Source: Photobacterium profundum
GTDB lineage: Bacteria; Pseudomonadota; Gammaproteobacteria; Enterobacterales; Vibrionaceae
Direction of reading: 5' to 3'
NCBI RefSeq assembly: GCF_003026285.1
Contig: NZ_PYOD01000020.1
Location: 21,906 to 85,905, forward strand
Length of the DNA: 64,000 bases
Shown piece by piece: positions 44,660 to 53,174 of this stretch. Within the stretch, counting starts at the first letter, position 1, and the number at the start of each line of letters is the position of its first letter. The notes under the pieces were generated by a model, which worked only from the letters and a program-made list of their open reading frames with translations, was not told the DNA's origin and did not search any database. Both the position numbers and the translations under genes were made by a program.

Positions 44660-44935
44660 ATGAATAAAGCAAAAATAGATATTTACTACTGTCGTCAGTG
44701 CAATTGGATGTTACGCGCAACGTGGATGTCTCAAGAATTGCTACATACATTCAGCGAAGAAATTGACACCATCAGTTTGCACCCAGACACAGGTGGACGC
44801 TTCGAGGTGCACTGTAATGAGCAATTAATTTGGGAGCGTAAAGCGGACGGTGGGTTTCCTGATGCCAAACAACTTAAACAACGCGTACGAGATGTGATCG
44901 ATCCAGAGCGAGATTTAGGGCATGTCGATCGTTAA
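44660..44935 (+). CDS. SelT/SelW/SelH (Rdx) family selenoprotein-like protein
   Basis: A 91-residue thioredoxin-like protein with the redox motif CRQC (YYCRQCNW, near residues 11-16), where the eukaryotic members have selenocysteine. Other family features are the GGRFEV turn, LIWERKADGGFPD and a C-terminal helical KQLKQRVRDVIDPE. The role is presumably thiol-redox, substrate unknown. The start ATG at 44660 follows GAGG with five bases; an in-frame GTG two codons upstream is less likely. Confidence 0.85.
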   Translation: MNKAKIDIYYCRQCNWMLRATWMSQELLHTFSEEIDTISLHPDTGGRFEVHCNEQLIWERKADGGFPDAKQLKQRVRDVIDPERDLGHVDR

Positions 44936-44969
44936 TGACTATGTAGTCGCAGATGCAATTGAGGCTAAT

Positions 44970-45020
44970 AAGCGCACCACTCATTATGTAACGATGAAAA
45001 TGCTGCGCTTTTCTTGTTTT
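44970..45020 (+). terminator. Possible terminator after the SelT-like gene
   Basis: AAGCGCA (44970-44976) can pair with TGCGCTT (45004-45010) across a long loop, followed by TTCTTGTTTT. Weak because of the loop length. Confidence 0.4.
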
Positions 45021-45045
45021 CACTACTGTATTTTTTCGTCTAAAC

Positions 45046-45594
45046 CTAGTTAATAGCTACAGAGCGAAGTACATCACCACCAAATGTAATGACTTTTAAC
45101 GTATTGTCTTCAAACACACCGAAGCTTGCCTGATGATCGCCACGGGGCATCGTGACTGATCCGGGGTTAAATAATACAAGGTCCCCTTTTTGTTCAGCCA
45201 CGGGGATATGTGTATGACCCGATACAATCACATCACCCACTTTTAAGCGTGGGTGCTTATCGGCATTATATAAGTGGCCATGAGTCAAAAATAAACGTCT
45301 ACCATTAGGCAAAAGCACTAAGTTGTAGTCCGCTAACATCGGGAAATCTAGCAGCATCTGATCGACTTCACTGTCGCAGTTACCACGCACGGCAATAATA
45401 CAGTCACCAAACTGATTCAATAAATCAGCGACTTTAGTCGGCGCATAACCCACAGGAACAGTATTTCTTGGGCCAGGATTCAAGACATCGCCTAATAATA
45501 TTAAGTGCTGAGCTCCGCTTTGCTCAAATGCAGCAATCGCTTTTTTCGCGCTGTCGTAGCAGCCATGTATATCGGAGGCAAAAAATAATTTCAT
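45046..45594 (-). CDS. yfcE: Phosphodiesterase YfcE
   Basis: A 182-residue metallophosphoesterase. The metal-binding motifs are DIHGC (residue 8-12), LLGDVLNPGP, RGNCDSEVD and GHTHIPVAE, in the order of the MPE fold. E. coli YfcE hydrolyses phosphodiester bonds of artificial substrates; the natural substrate is unclear. It is co-directional with the DUF1538/CBS operon, whose last gene ends 118 bases upstream, so readthrough is possible. Confidence 0.92.
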   Translation of the reverse strand: MKLFFASDIHGCYDSAKKAIAAFEQSGAQHLILLGDVLNPGPRNTVPVGYAPTKVADLLNQFGDCIIAVRGNCDSEVDQMLLDFPMLADYNLVLLPNGRRLFLTHGHLYNADKHPRLKVGDVIVSGHTHIPVAEQKGDLVLFNPGSVTMPRGDHQASFGVFEDNTLKVITFGGDVLRSVAIN

Positions 45595-45712
45595 AAAGCA
45601 AAGTCACACGTTGTAAAACAGGAACAACATATTACGCTTATCCACTTTTTTTTTCTATTCAGCATTGTTTCAAAACACACTCAATCTAAGGTTGAAACGC
45701 CGTTAAATCCGC

Positions 45713-46144
45713 TCAATCATGCAACATGCCATTTAGTACAATATTGTTATAACTTACCATACCCAATACCTTACCATCTTCAATAACGGGGGCACGGCTG
45801 ATCCCAAAACGTTCAAATAATCGCGCACAATAACGAACATCCATCGAGGCACTTACCGATAATGCAGGCTTGGTCATGATTTCATAAATATTAGTGCGCT
45901 TCGGTGAACGATCTTGAGCTAAAACTTGCTTGGCAATATCATTCATTAACACAATACCGTATTCATCGTCGGCATTACGCTTATTAACAATTAATGCTTT
46001 TACCTGACGTTGCTTGGCAATAACGATAGCATCTGCAACCGTCGTAACACCTTCAACCATTGCGTAAGCATCCATCATTACATCGCGAACCCGAATAATG
46101 CGCTGATCGCCAAATTCACGATGACTCAAATTATATTCATTCAT
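45713..46144 (-). CDS. CBS-domain protein (linked to DUF1538 operon)
   Basis: A 143-residue protein made almost wholly of one CBS pair: RDVMMDAYAMVEGVTTVADAI near the N-terminus and YEIMTKPALSVSASMDVRYCARLFERFG followed by APVIEDGKVLGMVSYNNIV (in segments). CBS pairs commonly sense adenine nucleotides. Its start overlaps the stop of the PII-like gene (ATGA), so it is translationally coupled with it. It is the last gene of the four-gene DUF1538 operon, and I infer a regulatory role on the membrane complex. Confidence 0.87.
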   Translation of the reverse strand: MNEYNLSHREFGDQRIIRVRDVMMDAYAMVEGVTTVADAIVIAKQRQVKALIVNKRNADDEYGIVLMNDIAKQVLAQDRSPKRTNIYEIMTKPALSVSASMDVRYCARLFERFGISRAPVIEDGKVLGMVSYNNIVLNGMLHD

Positions 46145-46491
46145 AACTTGTCCCCAACCACCTTGGTTAACTCTTCAATTTGATGTGCAACACCAACCGC
46201 ATCTTCAATATTCAGTTGAAGCGCAATACCTTGCCCTTCCTCACTATCAAATTCGCCGACTTCTTCAATCGTCTCTAAAATCGAGCGGGCCAAATGCTCT
46301 TCAACCACTAATAAGATAACATCACGCTGGACCTCTAAAGTAAGACCGAAAAAAGTCTTCTTTTTATTCAGCCCTTCACCTCGCGCATTATTAATAACAG
46401 TGGCACCAGTCGCCCCTGCATCACGCGCGGCATCCAATACAGCATCTGTTTTTGAATCTTCAACAAAGGCAATTAACAATTTAAAACGCAT
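46141..46491 (-). CDS. PII-like (GlnB superfamily) regulatory protein
   Basis: A 116-residue protein with the PII fold: an N-terminal strand LLIAFVEDSKTDAVLDAARDAGATGATVI, a short T-loop region with GEGLNKKKTFFGLTLEVQRD, and a B-loop-like GQGIALQLNIEDAVGV. The T-loop tyrosine used for uridylylation in GlnB is not seen. PII-like proteins usually bind nucleotides and control membrane transporters. Its start shares one base with the DUF1538 stop (TAATG on the minus strand), and it overlaps the CBS gene by four bases. It is the likely switch of the membrane pair. Confidence 0.85.
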   Translation of the reverse strand: MRFKLLIAFVEDSKTDAVLDAARDAGATGATVINNARGEGLNKKKTFFGLTLEVQRDVILLVVEEHLARSILETIEEVGEFDSEEGQGIALQLNIEDAVGVAHQIEELTKVVGDKL

Positions 46492-47273
46492 TATTCAGCT
46501 CTCCTTTCCAGCCAAACCGACAACTGGGCATACCCCATTACTGTAATCATCGGAAATAAACTGGCAAACGCGATCAAACCAAAACCATCTAACATCGGGT
46601 TACGCCCCGGAACGGTAGAGGCTAACCCTAATCCTAATGCCGTCACTATCGGAACGGTCACCGTCGATGTTGTCACGCCACCAGAGTCATACGCTAACGG
46701 CACAATTGATTTAGGTGCAAAGTAAGTCTGTATCACCACAATGATATACCCCGCCATAATGTAATAATGCAAAGGGTCACCCACCACAATTCGATAACTC
46801 CCCAAAGCAATGCCCATGGCAACGCCTAATGCAACGGCAATACGTAATCCATTTACTTGAATTGTACCGCCCGATACCTGACTCGCTTTAATGGCAACAG
46901 CAATCAAGGATGGCTCTGCCACTGTAGTACTAAACCCTATTGCGGCGGCAAAAATATATACCCAATAGTAATCAACCCAGTCAATAACCAAAGGAATGAC
47001 TGCCCCTTCACCATACAAAAACTCAGGTGCCGTCAGTTGCTCGGCCATCGATTCGCCCAACGGAAATAACGCCAGTTCTAAACCCATTAAGAACAACGAT
47101 AAACCAACAATAACGTAAACAAACCCCAAAACGACACGGCGCCAATTAGCAACGGGGCGACGTAAAACAGCTAACTGAAACCCAAAGATAATCACTACGA
47201 TGGGTGCAACGTCGCGCACCGTCATCATTAAAGTGTCAGAAAATTGCACAAGTGTTGAAACAAATTGACTCAT
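46491..47273 (-). CDS. DUF1538 membrane protein, second subunit
   Basis: A 260-residue inner-membrane protein with about seven hydrophobic segments. Motifs shared with the upstream paralogue are GLELALFPLGES, FSTTVAEPSL, and a long conserved block YDSGGVTTSTVTVPIVTALG then GRNPMLDGFGLIAFASLFPM. These glycine/serine-rich segments suggest an ion or substrate pathway; the function is unknown (DUF1538). It starts 18 bases after the first DUF1538 gene and overlaps the PII-like gene by one base. The pair probably forms one complex. Confidence 0.87.
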   Translation of the reverse strand: MSQFVSTLVQFSDTLMMTVRDVAPIVVIIFGFQLAVLRRPVANWRRVVLGFVYVIVGLSLFLMGLELALFPLGESMAEQLTAPEFLYGEGAVIPLVIDWVDYYWVYIFAAAIGFSTTVAEPSLIAVAIKASQVSGGTIQVNGLRIAVALGVAMGIALGSYRIVVGDPLHYYIMAGYIIVVIQTYFAPKSIVPLAYDSGGVTTSTVTVPIVTALGLGLASTVPGRNPMLDGFGLIAFASLFPMITVMGYAQLSVWLERRAE

Positions 47274-47291
47274 GTCTTTAGGTCATCCTCA

Positions 47292-48026
47292 TTAGCTCAA
47301 CACCATGCCGTACCCCATGACAAAAATCATGGGCGTTAATGAGGCAAACGCAATTAAACCAAAGCCGTCAATCATCGGGTTTCGCCCTTTAATTGACGAG
47401 GCTAGGCCCACGCCTAAAGCGGTGACTAAGGGCACTGTAATGGTCGATGTAGTAACGCCCCCAGAATCATAAGCAATGCCGATAATGCTTGGTGGAGCAA
47501 ACCAGGTCATGATCATTACCAGTAAATAGCCCCCCACAATCATCCACTGAATTGGCCAGCCTTTTAGAATACGAATAACCCCCAGCATAATGGCTAGCCC
47601 AACAGAAAAAGCGACCGTCAATCGCAAGCCAGAGGCATAGTCTAATTGTGCTTCTTGATTGTTATCTATCATGCCACCTTCTGCCGCTACTTCTGCGGCC
47701 TCTGTGGCAACTGCAGTTAATGCGGGTTCAGCAATGGTGGTACCAAAACCTAAACAAAAAGCGAAGACTAATAACCAAGCTAAGCTGCCTTTTTTAGCAA
47801 AAGCGTGCGCCATTGATTCACCAATGGGAAACAAGCCCATCTCTAAACCAAAAATAAAAAAGGTTAATCCCATTACCACAAAAATAAGCCCGAGTAATAT
47901 CGGCCCCCATTGCGGTAACGGCTGTTGTAATACCACCAGTTGAAAAAAACTAATAACAAAAATAATCGGTAATAAATCTCGAAAACTAGAGAGCATTGCT
48001 TTCAATAAAGCCATAATAGATTTCAT
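47292..48026 (-). CDS. DUF1538 membrane protein, first subunit
   Basis: A 244-residue inner-membrane protein, paralogous to the next gene: GLEMGLFPIGESMA, GFGTTIAEPALTAVA, YDSGGVTTSTITVPLVTALG and GRNPMIDGFGLIAFASL align block by block. It has an acidic loop (about 115-128, EGGMIDNNQEAQLDYA) not seen in the partner. It is the first gene of the operon, with its promoter in the 383-bp region upstream. A transporter or channel role is inferred from topology and from the PII-like and CBS genes downstream. Confidence 0.87.
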   Translation of the reverse strand: MKSIMALLKAMLSSFRDLLPIIFVISFFQLVVLQQPLPQWGPILLGLIFVVMGLTFFIFGLEMGLFPIGESMAHAFAKKGSLAWLLVFAFCLGFGTTIAEPALTAVATEAAEVAAEGGMIDNNQEAQLDYASGLRLTVAFSVGLAIMLGVIRILKGWPIQWMIVGGYLLVMIMTWFAPPSIIGIAYDSGGVTTSTITVPLVTALGVGLASSIKGRNPMIDGFGLIAFASLTPMIFVMGYGMVLS

Positions 48027-48409
48027 GCATCTCCTTGTTGTGAGATTAATTCACCTACTATATTTATGGCTCATTAATATTTAGACACAAATTTTATTGT
48101 GCGAGGCGAGAAGCCCACCACACTATTAAATATTCATAATAAAAAGACCTTGTAAAAGTAGTGCTTTTTCTCATTCTGCGATATCTAAGGCTTTTATACC
48201 AAAACCACTTCCAAGTACGGAATTCAGAACGATCTCAGCGAACATATTGAGGTAACTTAAGGATATTTATTCCTGAATAAACACACTTGGTTATACTTAT
48301 ACCGACTGACACCTAAAGACCTGTGTCTACACACCATGTTCAACAATAATTCTTTGATCGTATCGTTCAAAAGAGGCGTATTATCTGAACAGGTAGCAGA
48401 AGGAGAAGC
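48027..48409. other. Divergent region between the DUF1538 operon and yfcH
   Basis: An AT-rich 383-bp region holding both promoters. I see no gene and no operator that I can name. A strong AAGGAG ribosome-binding site for yfcH is at 48400-48405. Confidence 0.45.
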
Positions 48410-49333
48410 ATGGACATGAATATATTAGTAACAGGTGGAACCGGGTTTATAGGTAAAGCGCTACTGCCTCATTTCAATCATGATCATATCATCGTACTCA
48501 GTCGTAACCCTGCAATGGCTTATCAACGATTAGGACATCACATCAAAGTCATCTCATCTATCGAAGAGCTCAGTGACTTCAATGATATTGATGTGATCAT
48601 TAATCTTGCGGGTGAGCCCATTGTTAATAAACGTTGGAGCAACAAACAAAAACAGATTATTTGTGAAAGCCGTTGGGCAATTACTGATGCAATCGTAGAT
48701 AAAATAAATGTGAGCAGTAACCCTCCCCATACATTTATCAGTGGTTCTGCGGTGGGTATCTATGGCGATCAAAAATCTAATCAATTTGATGAAAGCCTAC
48801 AAATAAAAAATGAGGATGACGCAAATTCCTCTCCTCTTGATTTCGCTCAAACCGTCTGTACAAAATGGGAAAACACAGCCTTACTAGCGCAATCAGATAA
48901 AACGCGGGTATGCTTATTACGTACCGGTATAGTGCTTGCTAAACATGGCGGAGCACTAGCAAAAATGCTACCTGCTTATCAATTAGGGCTTGGTGGGCCA
49001 CTCGGAGATGGGAAGCAATATTTCCCTTGGATTCATTTGCAAGACATGGTGAAAGGCATTTTATTTTTACTTAAAAATCCAGAAGCACAGGGTGCATTTA
49101 ACTTCACCGCTCCTACCCCTGTAACGAATAAAGAATTCAGTCAAACCTTGGCGAGAGTTTTACATCGCCCACATATTTTAAGTACACCTGCTTGGTTACT
49201 TAAAATCGGGTTAGGAGAATCAGCCTCACTATTGCTTGATGGCCAACGTGCTTTACCTGCCAAATTGGAATCACAAGGCTTTCATTTTTGTTACCCCGAA
49301 CTAGAGCATGCTCTGAAAAACACGTTGAACTGA
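48410..49333 (+). CDS. yfcH: YfcH, TIGR01777-family SDR epimerase-like protein
   Basis: A 307-residue extended SDR protein. The dinucleotide-binding motif is VTGGTGFIGKAL near the N-terminus, then INLAGEPIVNKRWSNKQK, SGSAVGIYGD, and LLRTGIVLAKHGGALAKM. This family is related to nucleotide-sugar epimerases and to cell-division-inhibitor SulA-annotated (in error) proteins; the reaction is unknown. ATG 48410 follows AAGGAG closely; ATG 48416 two codons on is also possible. Two back-to-back hairpins follow. Confidence 0.88.
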   Translation: MDMNILVTGGTGFIGKALLPHFNHDHIIVLSRNPAMAYQRLGHHIKVISSIEELSDFNDIDVIINLAGEPIVNKRWSNKQKQIICESRWAITDAIVDKINVSSNPPHTFISGSAVGIYGDQKSNQFDESLQIKNEDDANSSPLDFAQTVCTKWENTALLAQSDKTRVCLLRTGIVLAKHGGALAKMLPAYQLGLGGPLGDGKQYFPWIHLQDMVKGILFLLKNPEAQGAFNFTAPTPVTNKEFSQTLARVLHRPHILSTPAWLLKIGLGESASLLLDGQRALPAKLESQGFHFCYPELEHALKNTLN

Positions 49334-49354
49334 TGTTGATCTAACTCAAGAAAG

Positions 49355-49401
49355 ATACCCAAGCTAAATTGGGTATAAACATCCGTGAACACACGGATGT
49401 T
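49355..49401. terminator. Two adjacent hairpins between yfcH and ybbP
   Basis: ATACCCAA (49355-49362) / TTGGGTAT (49369-49376), then AACATCCGTG (49378-49387) / CACGGATGTT (49391-49400). T-runs are weak on both strands. They lie in the convergent gap and probably end both transcripts. Confidence 0.6.
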
Positions 49402-49403
49402 TA

Positions 49404-51869
49404 TTAAGACTTTAGTGGCTGTAATAACTGCTTCAGCATGGTGCTAATAATAAACAGAACCAAACCAATCGCAGCGGTAGGCAACATTACCCATAATAGA
49501 GGGTGCCATTGTGGGGGCATTTCAAATCCCCACTTTACCAGCGCAGCAACAATCGCTTCTGCACCAACAACAGCCATTAAGCCAGCAATCAATGCCATCA
49601 AGCCATACTCGCCCCATACCGTCGCTGAAATACGCTTTCTACTCGCGCCTAATGTTCGATACAGTTTAATTTCTTGTTGGCGCTGAGCCATACTCAGACG
49701 TAGCAACGTCATTACCAGTAATAGTCCACTGAGCACTCCTAGTGCAGCTAAGACAGATAGTGATAATGACACTTGTTGAAGCATTAATTGGATACGCGAT
49801 GCCATAGTGCGTAAGTCCATAAGACTCACTGTTGGGTAGTCCCGCCCCAACTGATTTACCACATCATTTTGGTCTGACTCTATTCTAAAACTTACCAACC
49901 AAGTGGCAGGTAAATCAGCCATCACATCCGGGGTAAAAATAAAATAAAAATTAGGCCGCATGTTTCGCCATTCAACATGGCGAATACTATTCACGGTAGC
50001 TGAAAATGGCTGACTATTCACATTAAAGCCCAGCTCATCACCTACCGATAATCCTAACCGCTCAGCAATACCAGACTCAACTGACACCCCTTTTAGCGCC
50101 AACCCAGCTTCTGGCCAATAACCATCTAGCACATCATTATGAATAGGCAAGGTTTCACGCCATGTGAAATTTAACTCACGTCGTAATGCTTCATCACGCT
50201 GCTCGGTATCATCAGCCTGCATCAATAGATCGATCCCATTCACCGCGACTATTCGGCCACGAATAACCGGATAGGCTTCAGAGTGAGGAATATTCTCTTG
50301 ATCAAGTTTCGCTAAATAGTCTTGCTGTTGTTCAGAACTGATATTAATCGCAAATACGTTAGGTGCATCAATGGGCAGTGTTTGCTGCCAGTCGGCTAAT
50401 AAATCGGATCGTAATAACCAAATGACGGCCAATAACATTAATGAGCTCGTGAGTGCTGCTAATTGAGCCCCTGTTGTTAACGGGCTGCGACTTATACGAC
50501 TCAACGCTAACGTCATTGCTGGGCCCCACGTTCTTTTGCGTAGTAATGATAAAATCACTAAGCCAAAGAAGGCAAGTAATACCAATACGACCACAATACC
50601 CGCTAAGGTCATCCACATTAATTTATTATCACCAAACCAAATCAATGCAGCGGCAACAGGTAATAGCAATAAAGCGTAGGCTTTATTATTCTTCGGCCTA
50701 TCAGCTTGTTGCTGGATTACTGAAATAGCTGGCGCATCCAGCAAACGAATTAAAGAAATACCAATCCCAGGGATCGCCACCAGCAATGCAACGAACATAC
50801 TGATAAATAGAGGAGATACTCCCATATCTGGCAATGGATCTGGTAAAATATCCGCCAAGGGCAAACGCAGCAATACTTCCAGCCCCCACCCAATCGATAG
50901 CCCAGCAATGGCTGAAAGCCCAAATAACATCGCTAACTGACCAGATAACCAACGCCATAACCATCGCTTACTCGCCCCCAAGCTTTTCATCATGGCAACG
51001 GTTTCAACGCGGGTTGAGGTGTAATGCTGGCACGTCAGTACCAAAGTCGCTGTCGCCATTAAAATGACTAGAATTAAGGTCAAAGATAAATATTGTCTGG
51101 CGCGATCAATAAATTCACCAGTACGACCTTGTGAGGTTTCACTCAACCAACGCTGCCCTGGTTCTAACGTTACAAAATCTTGAATTGCGGTAAGCTTGTC
51201 GTCACTGCCCATAAAATACAGGCGATACTGTACACGTCCTCCGGGTTGGACCGCCCCTGTCGCTGCAACATCATCTTCATGAATAAGCACCGCAGGCATC
51301 TGACTAAAAGGGTTAAATGACAACTCAGGTTCTTGTGCTATTTGACCTGACACCTTCAATTCGGCATCACCAATCGCAACAGTCTCCCCTTCTTTAACAT
51401 CTAAAAGAGAAAATAAACGTTCCGATAACCACAACTCCCCCGGGTTAACTTTACTGTGTGAACTTTCCTGATTTTGCAACGCCAATTTCCCACGTAATGG
51501 AAAATCACTTTCGACCGCTTTTACACTGATCAGCTGCATTTGCTGTTCACTAAATGCCATCGTGCCAAAACGTGTTTGCTCTGAAAACGTTAAACCAAGC
51601 GCTTCAGCTTTACTTAGCAACGTTGCCTCTATCGGATTATTAGAGACCAGAACTAAATCAGCGGCGAGCACTGATCGCCCCTGATCTGTCATGATTTTCT
51701 CAACTCGACTGACCAATGCCGCCAATGCAAATACACAAGCAATAATCAAAGTAAGCGCCACAGCCACCGGCCAAAGCTGACCTTGCCATAATTCTCGCCA
51801 GCTCCATTTTAGCAACAGTTTGGGTTGCTGCCTTTTTTGTATTCTTTGTGAGTCAGCCATATCTGTCAT
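49404..51869 (-). CDS. ybbP: ABC transporter permease YbbP (FtsX-like)
   Basis: The 821-residue membrane protein has the layout of the E. coli YbbP/LolCE-MacB type: one N-terminal helix (about 25-50), a large periplasmic part, a group of helices around 260-440, a second periplasmic part and a C-terminal FtsX domain with three helices. It works with the ATPase YbbA, whose gene overlaps its start by four bases. The substrate is not established; a role in lipid or peptide export is suggested for related systems. The neighbourhood ybbP-ybbA<>tesA matches E. coli. Confidence 0.92.
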   Translation of the reverse strand: MTDMADSQRIQKRQQPKLLLKWSWRELWQGQLWPVAVALTLIIACVFALAALVSRVEKIMTDQGRSVLAADLVLVSNNPIEATLLSKAEALGLTFSEQTRFGTMAFSEQQMQLISVKAVESDFPLRGKLALQNQESSHSKVNPGELWLSERLFSLLDVKEGETVAIGDAELKVSGQIAQEPELSFNPFSQMPAVLIHEDDVAATGAVQPGGRVQYRLYFMGSDDKLTAIQDFVTLEPGQRWLSETSQGRTGEFIDRARQYLSLTLILVILMATATLVLTCQHYTSTRVETVAMMKSLGASKRWLWRWLSGQLAMLFGLSAIAGLSIGWGLEVLLRLPLADILPDPLPDMGVSPLFISMFVALLVAIPGIGISLIRLLDAPAISVIQQQADRPKNNKAYALLLLPVAAALIWFGDNKLMWMTLAGIVVVLVLLAFFGLVILSLLRKRTWGPAMTLALSRISRSPLTTGAQLAALTSSLMLLAVIWLLRSDLLADWQQTLPIDAPNVFAINISSEQQQDYLAKLDQENIPHSEAYPVIRGRIVAVNGIDLLMQADDTEQRDEALRRELNFTWRETLPIHNDVLDGYWPEAGLALKGVSVESGIAERLGLSVGDELGFNVNSQPFSATVNSIRHVEWRNMRPNFYFIFTPDVMADLPATWLVSFRIESDQNDVVNQLGRDYPTVSLMDLRTMASRIQLMLQQVSLSLSVLAALGVLSGLLLVMTLLRLSMAQRQQEIKLYRTLGASRKRISATVWGEYGLMALIAGLMAVVGAEAIVAALVKWGFEMPPQWHPLLWVMLPTAAIGLVLFIISTMLKQLLQPLKS

Positions 51870-52540
51870 GCCGCCTCCACCTTTCCACCTTGGATCCGTA
51901 AGGTACGATCACAGCGCTCTGCAAGCACAGAATCATGCGTCACTAACACTAATGTTGTACCGTGATCTCGGTTTAATGCAAAAAGTAAATCAATGATATT
52001 CGCCGCTGTCTGCTCATCAAGGTTACCGGTAGGCTCATCGGCAAACAGCACCTGAGGGCGCGTCATGAATGCACGCGCAAGTGCTACGCGTTGTTGTTCA
52101 CCACCCGACAGTTGTGAAGGTAAATGGGTTTCTCTACCAGCCAAACCGACCAGTTTCAATAAATCAGATGCTCTCGTTTCATCGCCCACATCACCTTTAA
52201 TAATGGCGGGTAACATGACATTTTCAACTGCATTTAAAGACGGAATTAATAAGAAGCTTTGAAAGACAAAACCAATCGAATCACTGCGTAAAGCTGCTCG
52301 CGCTTCATCATCTAATTGCGACAAAGACTGTCCCAATAACTCAATATCTCCCGTACTCGGGATATCCAACCCTGCTAGTAATGTCATTAAGGTGGACTTA
52401 CCTGCGCCAGAGACGCCAACAAGTGCTATTGTTTCTCCTTGCTCGACCTCGAGGGAAACATCCTGCAAAATGGTAAGCGAAGACGATGCCGTCGTCACTT
52501 TTTTAGACACAGATACAGCCTTAATCACGGATGTTGACAT
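51866..52540 (-). CDS. ybbA: ABC transporter ATP-binding protein YbbA
   Basis: The 224-residue ATPase of the LolD/MacB type: Walker A GVSGAGKST, signature QLSGGEQQRVALARA, Walker B VLFADEPTGNLD and switch VTHDSVLAERCD. It energises YbbP, with the ybbP ATG overlapping its TGA. Its own ATG at 52540 overlaps, on the opposite strand, the first ATG of tesA, so the two start codons share a CATG. This is the layout known for E. coli ybbA and tesA, though the overlap here is extreme. Confidence 0.94.
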   Translation of the reverse strand: MSTSVIKAVSVSKKVTTASSSLTILQDVSLEVEQGETIALVGVSGAGKSTLMTLLAGLDIPSTGDIELLGQSLSQLDDEARAALRSDSIGFVFQSFLLIPSLNAVENVMLPAIIKGDVGDETRASDLLKLVGLAGRETHLPSQLSGGEQQRVALARAFMTRPQVLFADEPTGNLDEQTAANIIDLLFALNRDHGTTLVLVTHDSVLAERCDRTLRIQGGKVEAA

Positions 52541-53138
52541 GATGCGAATCCTTTCAGTTTTATTGATCTATTTATGCTCGCTAAATGCATGGGGCAACAC
52601 ATTACTGGTGGTCGGTGATAGCTTGAGCGCGGGCTATCAAATGCGGGCAGAACAAAGTTGGCCAGTATTACTGCAACCCGCATTAAAGCAACAAGGTCAT
52701 GAAATTACCGTTGTAAATGCCAGTATTTCAGGTGATACAACAGGAAACGGCTTGGCTCGATTGCCTACATTATTACAACAACATAAACCAGCTTACGTCA
52801 TAATTGAACTCGGGGCTAATGATGGATTACGTGGTTTCCCTCAAGGTACTATACGTAACAACCTCAGCCAAATGATCACTGAAATTCAAAATGCTGATGC
52901 CAAGCCAATGCTCGTGCAGATAAAAGTGCCGCCCAATTATGGCAAACGCTACAGTGATATGTTCAGCTCGATTTACCCCCAACTCAGTAAAGAGCTAGCC
53001 ACACCACTGTTACCTTTCTTTTTAGAACCGATCATTTTAAAGCAAGAATGGATGATGAATGACGGTTTGCACCCTAAACCTGATGCTCAGCCATGGATTG
53101 CCGAATATATGGCTGAGAATATCGCACCTTATTTATAA
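52539..53138 (+). CDS. tesA: Acyl-CoA thioesterase I / lysophospholipase TesA
   Basis: TesA is a periplasmic SGNH-hydrolase with thioesterase, esterase and lysophospholipase activities. From ATG 52539 the protein has 199 residues with a signal peptide (about 1-19). The SGNH blocks are VGDSLSAG with catalytic Ser28, the block-II SGDTTGNG, GANDG, and DGLHPKPDAQP with the Asp-x-x-His pair. Its start overlaps the divergent ybbA start by two bases. A second ATG is directly adjacent at 52542. ybbO follows after 36 bases. Confidence 0.94.
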   Translation: MMRILSVLLIYLCSLNAWGNTLLVVGDSLSAGYQMRAEQSWPVLLQPALKQQGHEITVVNASISGDTTGNGLARLPTLLQQHKPAYVIIELGANDGLRGFPQGTIRNNLSQMITEIQNADAKPMLVQIKVPPNYGKRYSDMFSSIYPQLSKELATPLLPFFLEPIILKQEWMMNDGLHPKPDAQPWIAEYMAENIAPYL

Positions 53139-53174
53139 CTTCCCTGCTACAGCAAACCTTTAAGAGAGATAACA

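Noticed and set aside
52392..52538. Upstream extension of tesA
   Set aside because: It is antisense to conserved ybbA sequence and removes the signal peptide from the N-terminus.
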